This document shows positions 43,884 through 49,372 of a stretch of DNA of 49,372 nt, in pieces (the stretch's first letter is position 1; each line of letters starts with the position of its first letter). The position numbers and the translations under genes are program-made. The notes beneath the pieces were generated by a model, which worked only from the letters and a program-made list of their open reading frames with translations, had not been told where the DNA came from and made no database searches. This DNA is from Priapulus caudatus (taxonomy: Eukaryota > Priapulida > Priapulimorpha > Priapulimorphida > Priapulidae): NCBI RefSeq assembly GCF_000485595.1, contig NW_014577096.1, positions 472,238 through 521,609 of the forward strand, given 5' to 3'.

Positions 43884-45559
43884 AGGAGAAAAGTTTCTCC
43901 TGTGAAGACCGGAGAAGCAATCGTACATTTATCTTCATCGGACAAGGTCGGTTGAGCTGCTCAGCTTCTTTGTTATGGATGTAAAAGTTTATGCGAGTGT
44001 GGTTGCGCGTAATAGGTGTTACAGAAATGTTAGTATGAAGAGCAGCCTCAATGTCTCTGCGTTGTTATATACTTTCTAACAAACTGAGCTATCTCTTCTT
44101 AGTGTCATACTGGCTGATGTGGAAGATTCTGATTCTCAAAGCTTCCGCAGCCGCTCTTCGCAATGACGGCGGTTAGGGTCCAGAGATGACTAGGTCAACA
44201 GTTGAACTGTAGCTTGGACTGGTGTTGTAACTCACTGGCGTGCTATGATTAGTGTAGAACTGTATCGGTGTTTGGGTAATATTATCTGTATTATACAAGT
44301 AAGGCAAATTCTTTATAGACATACAGAAAACATGAAAAGTAAGATTGGCCTTGCTGAAAAAATTGTGCCATTCTGCCAAGTGATGTCACAATGATGACCC
44401 CGTGATGTGAGTTTCCACTGCCTCGTGATGTCGGAACTTTATTTCGTATGAATAGTGTGTATCTTGCGTATGCGAGTGACATAACGGGCTCGCCATTAGT
44501 TTGTTTTGCTTGTCTCAAGAAAGGAATCGGATATAATATATTCTTTTTAGGCTTGACATGGGTTTCTATTGCAGACGTGACGTCGTCCGATTCTGCCGGC
44601 GGATAAACGAATGTAATAAAAGATGTCCTATACGTTTCAGCCTGCGCAGTGCATTGTGAACTGTCGCTTCTGCTTATTGTCATTGCAGCAAGAAGCATCG
44701 ACGAATAGTTTACTATGTATATAATGTGCATATATAACTATACGTATCCAACGTAGCCAGCGTTAATGGATAGCTACAGCGTCATATCGTGGATTAAATG
44801 TCGACACGGTGGGTTAAATGGTGTGGCGGGGTGCAATAAGTACGGCATAGAAAAACGAATTTGTCACCAGTGTATATACAAGTTACAGCCGAGAGAATGA
44901 TGTCCGACTTAATAAACTTTAATAAATTTCATAAACAAATTCATAAATTTTGAAATTTTTTGTTAATTTTGTATGTTTAAGAGAACGCAAAACTACTTAA
45001 CTTGGCGAGCTAATAGCGGATGGGCTAGAGTAGTGAGGTTTGACAAGACGTGAAGCTCTATTATATTAAATTGATGACGCCCATTAGTCAAGCGCCCGGC
45101 CTTCAGCCGCGACCCTGATCTGGCGACAATATATCTGTTTAACTTGCTCGAGGGGTTTGCTTGGATACTTGATGACACATTTTCTCAGATTAGTTGCTGC
45201 CAGAAAGGGTTCGCGCTGCTGTACGTGTTGTTCAAGTTGTTAGTGTCATGGCCGAAGATAAGAGGAATGTCAGGGTCAAGCGAGATGCGCACCGCATCGG
45301 AGAAAAAAATAGAACACTAATCCTCCAAAGCTATAATAAGTAGGGTGTAATTAGTGTCGGCTCACTGTGGATCACAGACCATGATTCTTATAGACGGTAT
45401 AGCCTGTGTTAGCATGGCCGCGATCGCGTAGCTGAGACAACTATAGTCTATTACTTCACAATCGCGAGGCAGGGGAGAACAGAAGCAAATGGTCACGTAG
45501 GTGGAAACAATACTCGCCGAGCATGGCGCGAGCATGACAATTGGTTGAACGGGCCGATA
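43872..45559. other. Receptor intron sequence
   Basis: Apart from the unassigned minus-strand frame at 44291-44731, I see no structure. Confidence 0.5.
44291..44731 (-). CDS. Unrecognised 146-residue open frame
   Basis: ATG-initiated frame on the receptor strand within the large intron. It starts MHIIYIVNYSSMLLAAMTIS, which is weakly signal-like, and contains no domain I recognise. It is not in a position where the receptor needs coding sequence. Low confidence. Confidence 0.2.
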   Translation of the reverse strand: MHIIYIVNYSSMLLAAMTISRSDSSQCTAQAETYRTSFITFVYPPAESDDVTSAIETHVKPKKNILYPIPFLRQAKQTNGEPVMSLAYARYTLFIRNKVPTSRGSGNSHHGVIIVTSLGRMAQFFQQGQSYFSCFLYVYKEFALLV

Positions 45560-45583
45560 TAAATAAATAAATAATTAAACAAA

Positions 45584-45646
<63 letters not shown>

Positions 45647-45655
45647 ACAAACAAA

Positions 45656-45746
<91 letters not shown>

Positions 45747-45751
45747 ATACA
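45560..45751. repeat. AAAT array
   Basis: AAAT units with two C-containing variants near 45645. Confidence 0.95.
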
Positions 45752-45820
45752 TACATATATTTAAATACGTATATAGGTATGTATATGGTATAATGTTGGT
45801 GTATAATTTGTCGGACTTAC

Positions 45821-45974
45821 CGAAACACCGTTAAAGGAAATATTGCCCAAATAGTGCATATAGAGCTGGCGTAGATCTGCACTTTCGTACGTGAAGCTTT
45901 CAATTCCTTTGCTAGAATTTTGCCGCTTCAGATATTGACTGGTGTTGTGGAATGCAATCGCCATTGCCCACATG
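45821..45974 (-). CDS. GABBR2-like: GABBR-like exon: Venus-flytrap domain
   Basis: 154-bp exon that completes the split Ser codon and ends in phase 0. Acceptor is GTTATAG|CATG and donor TTTCG|GTAAGT. It begins MWAMAIAFHNTSQYLK and ends YLGNISFNGVS, the usual run into the GPVSFD motif of GABA-B receptors. Three N-glycosylation sequons (NTS, NSS, NIS) fit an extracellular domain. The next exon lies 17.1 kb away because the intron holds the gypsy element. Confidence 0.88.
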
Positions 45975-46255
45975 CTATAACACAGCAAAAAAAAACATAT
46001 GCCAGAGTTATCAACATTACTTAACAATTAAACAACGCAGCGTTTGTGCTGATGAAGCGAGCCTCCTATATCTCCAAGAGCTTATAATACATACGCTTAT
46101 AATAAGGTATTAGTCAGGTGCTAATATCGCGAGGGAAAATATAACGTGTTTGTACAAGTATGTATATATTTGCATTACGCACAGCTGTAATAAGTGAACG
46201 TGAACGTGAATATTTCTTACTAAGGTTTTGTTCGCGGCGTTACTGAATCGCTTAC

Positions 46256-46347
46256 CTGTCGTACGTGAGCGGCCAGTCACCTTTCGCTCCTAACGTGTCA
46301 TTGTAGTTGACATACTCGTCATAAGCCGCAATAGTCTCCTTCACAGT
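46256..46347 (-). CDS. GABBR2-like: GABBR-like exon: Venus-flytrap domain
   Basis: 92-bp exon that starts in phase 0 and leaves two bases (AG). Acceptor is TTTTTCGTAG and donor GACAG|GTAAGC. It reads TVKETIAAYDEYVNYNDTLG and ends LTYD, with the Ser codon completed by the next exon to give YDSMWAMAIAF. That matches the family's YDAIWALALAL segment. An NDT glycosylation site is present. The intron to the next exon is only 281 bp. Confidence 0.85.
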
Positions 46348-46962
46348 CTACGAAAAACGGTTATTCAACTGATATATTACTGATGAATCACTGATATATT
46401 AACTGATGAATCACTGATGCGGCCTAATTACGATACTAAAACAACCTAATGCTGCGTAGTTACGATAGACACACTATAGCTATACGCTACACGATATCGT
46501 GCTGTCCGTATAATTATACGCCAACAGATAAAAACTACACTAGATAAGTGCAAACCAATGGAAATCTATATGCGTATATTTCCTTTCATGTCTTATTCTG
46601 TGATATCTCTGTATGGGCCAGATGCAGATTAGCTGTAACACAGGCACTTGGAGCGTTTCAATAAACAATATAATGCTAATAATTGCCGATAATTTTCTGT
46701 AAATGCCTTCCAAATGCTATATATATATATATAGAGGAAGAGAGAATATATATATATATATATATATACTATAATAAAAGTGTAAATGTGCAGCGGTGTG
46801 CGTGCGGTATACCTATGTGTTGCAGTGGAGCACTTGAACGGCATTTAGAGGAAATTATCGGCAATAATAGGCGAAAGAGAGTAGAGAAACATTAAGACTT
46901 TCGTAGTAAATACATTTCGTGTTTATTAAGTATTATTTTGTTTATTGAAACGCTCCAAGTAC
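46348..46962 (-). other. Receptor intron, 615 bp
   Basis: Contains two AT dinucleotide runs (46719-46733 and 46747-46768) separated by a short purine spacer. Nothing else is recognised. Confidence 0.6.
46719..46768. repeat. Paired AT runs
   Basis: Two AT dinucleotide runs flanking GAGGAAGAGAGA. Confidence 0.9.
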
Positions 46963-47193
46963 CTGTGAGCTGTAACGAGCCTGGGGCCATCCTATTCTCA
47001 CCATTCCGTTGATCGTTTGATGTGAAATAGGATCGACGGCCAGACCCTGTGTGGAAATATAGTTCTCGGCGACTCTACCTAGCTGGCTGCTCGTGCAGTT
47101 GATTGAAGAGTCCGGAGTCATCCACCATTCACTGTTATACCAACCGACTAGAAACCAGACGTACTTGGGTCCGTACAAACCCAGCTTGTATGC
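46963..47193 (-). CDS. GABBR2-like: GABBR-like exon: Venus-flytrap domain
   Basis: This is the first receptor exon in the window: 231 bp, 77 codons, phase 0 at both ends. The acceptor follows a pyrimidine tract ending CCCTACAG, and the donor is CACAG|GTACTT. It opens with AYKLGLYGPKYVWFLVGWYN, the family signature at the hinge-side strand of the ligand-binding domain, followed by an NCT glycosylation site and a stretch matching the domain's central helices. The region is extracellular and helps form the agonist pocket. The coding start lies upstream (above 47193), and I could not find the preceding exon before the window ends. Confidence 0.9.
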
Positions 47194-47307
47194 CTGTAGG
47201 GCATAGAAAAAATTATCCATGTAGAGATTATATATGAGATTAAATATGTTGATATATGATATTAATAAATTAATATGAGATGATATAAAGATATATATGA
47301 GACTATA

Positions 47308-47308
<1 letters not shown>

Positions 47309-47341
<33 letters not shown>
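47309..47341. repeat. AT run
   Basis: Clean AT dinucleotides upstream of the first receptor exon in the window. Confidence 0.9.
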
Positions 47342-47347
<6 letters not shown>

Positions 47348-48093
47348 AAGCGCAGCACACCATCATTAGAATATGCCTCTAACTGGCTGAAATGGAGGAA
47401 AAGGAATGGAGGAATGGCTGAAATATATAGAAAATTTGCTGTCAGTATTGTAGGAAATAAGAACTGCGCTTTCATAAGAGCTTACTATTTTTGCGATAAA
47501 ACTAGGCACCTACAATTGTAACAATAGGTTACCCAATTACGGGTAGCTCTACGGTGATAATGTAGGGAAGCTGGCGATGGATAAAAAGTGCCGAGTTACA
47601 AAAAATCCTGTTGTATGATATTTGACTACAAAAATTGGAGGTACTTTAAAAATCTCTCGCGTGCGTTGTATCCATGTGTGTGTGTGGTGGGGGGAGTGTA
47701 TGTGGGCGCGGTCGTGCGTGCGTGTGTGTGTGGGCACAAAACATGTGTGTATCACTAAACATATAAAGTGAACAATAGAAGTGTGTTCGCGCCATTTGCA
47801 CATATAACATCTTCAAATTCTATTTAATTACTGTGTGCTACGGTTCTCCCTAATCCTTCGTCAACATTTTGGCAAAACTATACCTATCGGAACTACTTCG
47901 ACACTATTGCATGATGGGGTGCTCAGTAATGTGTTCACCCAACCCGTATATATATATATATATCCAGAGAGACATGATACAAGATTGCGTGGCACAGCTT
48001 TGCTGTTGATCCTAAGCGCTGCGCGCGGATGAGACGCGCAGTTCCTCGGGATATGCGCACGCGACCATATGTTAAAGTATGAAGCGCTGTCTG

Positions 48094-48141
48094 CAGTGGA
48101 GACGTGCGCCAAATTCGAGGCCCAGCGCACGTCTCCACAGC
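48094..48141. repeat. Hairpin, 15-bp perfect stem
   Basis: GTGGAGACGTGCGC and its inverse surround a 15-base loop, just before the LINE fragment. Confidence 0.8.
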
Positions 48142-48186
48142 GGTCAGCGGATGGTCTGTAGTTTTAGAAGATGACAATGATTATAT

Positions 48187-48720
48187 ATGGACGATATTCT
48201 AGGAATTGGATATTATAAAACAGTAACAAAAATCGCTCAGTCGTGCTCCAGATTAGCTGAATCAAAAAGATTAGAATTTAATATGAACAAAACAAATACT
48301 ATGGTTATAAAATTCACCAACAAAGAAAGGATAGAGAAGGAGATAATAATAGGCAACCAAGTAATCAAAAAATGCACCAAATATTCATACCTAGGGGATT
48401 TAATTAATGATATAGGAGGTTATAACGATATGATAAGAGTCCGAACTGAAAAATGTAGGTTTATGATGAGGAATATATTATCATGGGCAGAAAAGAAAAA
48501 TTATGGAAATCATATTATAGAAGCAAGAGTGAAATTACACAAATGCACAGTTTTACCGTCTTTCCTAAATAACAGTGAAACATGGACTTAAGGAAGAAGT
48601 AAAAATGTTGGAGGATTTCCAAAATGAGTGCTTGCGCAAAATAATAATCACGCAGAAAACGCAGAAAAATCTACCGAAATGCATTGAAAGACGATGAAAA
48701 CTCCATGGAAAGATAGGGAA
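48187..48720 (+). pseudogene. LINE reverse transcriptase fragment (C-terminal part)
   Basis: Opens at MDDILGIG, the active-site region of a non-LTR reverse transcriptase, then FNMNKTNTMVIKF, TKYSYLGDLINDIGG and SETWT, as in ORF2 of CR1/RTE-like elements. TAA at 48589 interrupts it. One base over, KEEVKMLEDFQNECLRKI continues the usual ORF2 ending to a TGA near 48697. The 5' part of RT and the endonuclease are absent, so it is a 5'-truncated, shifted relic. Confidence 0.85.
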
Positions 48721-48884
48721 AAAATCAGTAAAACTAACATATAGTTTCTATACGTAAATCGTGGTAAATACATTAAAAACGCATTATTTTATTGAAAATC
48801 CCCATATTTACTTATAAAACATCCAAGAGATGGCGCTATGGCATGTAAACATTGCAAAATGCATCGGCCTAGACTGGTACCCGG

Positions 48885-48976
48885 TCGACAGCTCCACACG
48901 CTACACTAACAGCGTCAGTGTAGCGAAGGATACTTGCCAGAGTAAAGGTGGCGAACGGCCGGTACCAGTCTAGCAT
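48885..48976. repeat. Hairpin related to the 1432-1927 element
   Basis: TAGACTGGTACC...GGTACCAGTCTA arms. The left half resembles the central hairpin at 1639 (TAGACTGGT, CGACAG-TCCAC). Confidence 0.65.
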
Positions 48977-49372
48977 CGGCTGGACATTTCATTATTTACG
49001 AAAAGTAAACACAGTAGGTTGAGGAACTGGTCACGTCGGTGACGCCCTATTCATGCCCATCAACGAAGAAGGCGGGGCTTATTCTGATTACGGAGATGCA
49101 AAAAAATCAACAGAAGTGTTACAATACTGATACACGTACTGTATTTAGGGTTATGTTAGAACACCATGCTTTATTATCGAGCACCAGGTGGGATACAGGT
49201 ATAAGCACTCACGAGGTAAGAAGAGGCCTACTGCCGCATGGCAGTGCCTTATATATGCAAGCCTCCTGTAGCGACAGGACTTTAGCGCAACATTTACTGT
49301 AATGAGTACGCGCGCGCGCGACGCTAGGTATAATGCGTTGGCGCTGCTGTCGCAGAAGAAAGGATACGTTTT
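48977..49372. other. Right-edge sequence
   Basis: No recognised feature. An open frame at 49039-49302 has no known domain. Confidence 0.4.

Larger units (their letters stand above)
28689..45820 (-). other. 17.1-kb receptor intron carrying the gypsy element
   Basis: The largest intron of the gene. Contents from left to right: GT and CTAT microsatellites (29.02-29.68 kb), a 174-codon open frame on the plus strand, a second CTAT array, the 12.4-kb gypsy element (antisense to the receptor), a GT/CGTG microsatellite, an unassigned minus-strand frame at 44.3-44.7 kb and an AAAT array at 45.56-45.75 kb. Confidence 0.75.
47194..48186. other. Upstream receptor intron, AT-rich
   Basis: I could not find the preceding receptor exon here. 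AT runs occur at 47309 and 47946, plus a GT-rich patch (47676-47735). Confidence 0.5.

Overview
The window is animal nuclear DNA. It holds one large gene split by many introns with GT-AG junctions, a Ty3/gypsy LTR retrotransposon, several MITE-like foldback elements, a LINE fragment and very many microsatellites. The gene encodes a GABA-B-type class C G-protein-coupled receptor, so the organism is a metazoan. The repeat style suggests a marine invertebrate, but I cannot name the phylum. I see no rRNA, tRNA or CRISPR array.

The receptor gene runs on the minus strand from 47193 down to about 8961. Thirteen exons are proposed. Twelve have reading frames that join in phase; the thirteenth (TM5, about 17.77-17.88 kb) is recognisable only if indels are allowed. 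In order they encode the C-terminal half of the Venus-flytrap ligand-binding domain, the seven membrane helices, and a cytoplasmic tail that ends in a short coiled coil. The first exons lie beyond the right edge. The helices resemble the GB2 subunit more than GB1.

The 17.1-kb intron at 28689-45820 carries a 12.4-kb Ty3/gypsy element at 30730-43119, antisense to the receptor. It sits at the edge of a CTAT microsatellite. Its LTRs differ at roughly 7% of positions by hand count. gag and pol are recognisable (zinc knuckle, protease, reverse transcriptase, RNase H, integrase) but broken by stops and frameshifts, and the integrase catalytic glutamate is a lysine. A 767-bp solo-LTR-like insertion with a 4-bp target duplication sits in gag. 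Between pol and the 3' LTR lie 5.3 kb that hold 42-bp tandem repeats, a foldback element, several TATA boxes and a decayed third reading frame with zinc-finger-like Cys/His clusters. This third frame is the most unusual feature here.

Layout from left to right: 0-9 kb, repeats and MITEs downstream of the receptor; 9-47 kb, receptor exons and introns; 15.9-20.3 kb, a very repetitive block that looks like unpolished long-read sequence and contains the damaged TM5 exon; 30.7-43.1 kb, the retrotransposon; 48.2-48.7 kb, a LINE reverse transcriptase fragment on the plus strand. Two 10-N gaps (12889-12898 and 25110-25119) fall in simple repeats. Exon calls rest on reading and comparison from memory; no alignment was run.
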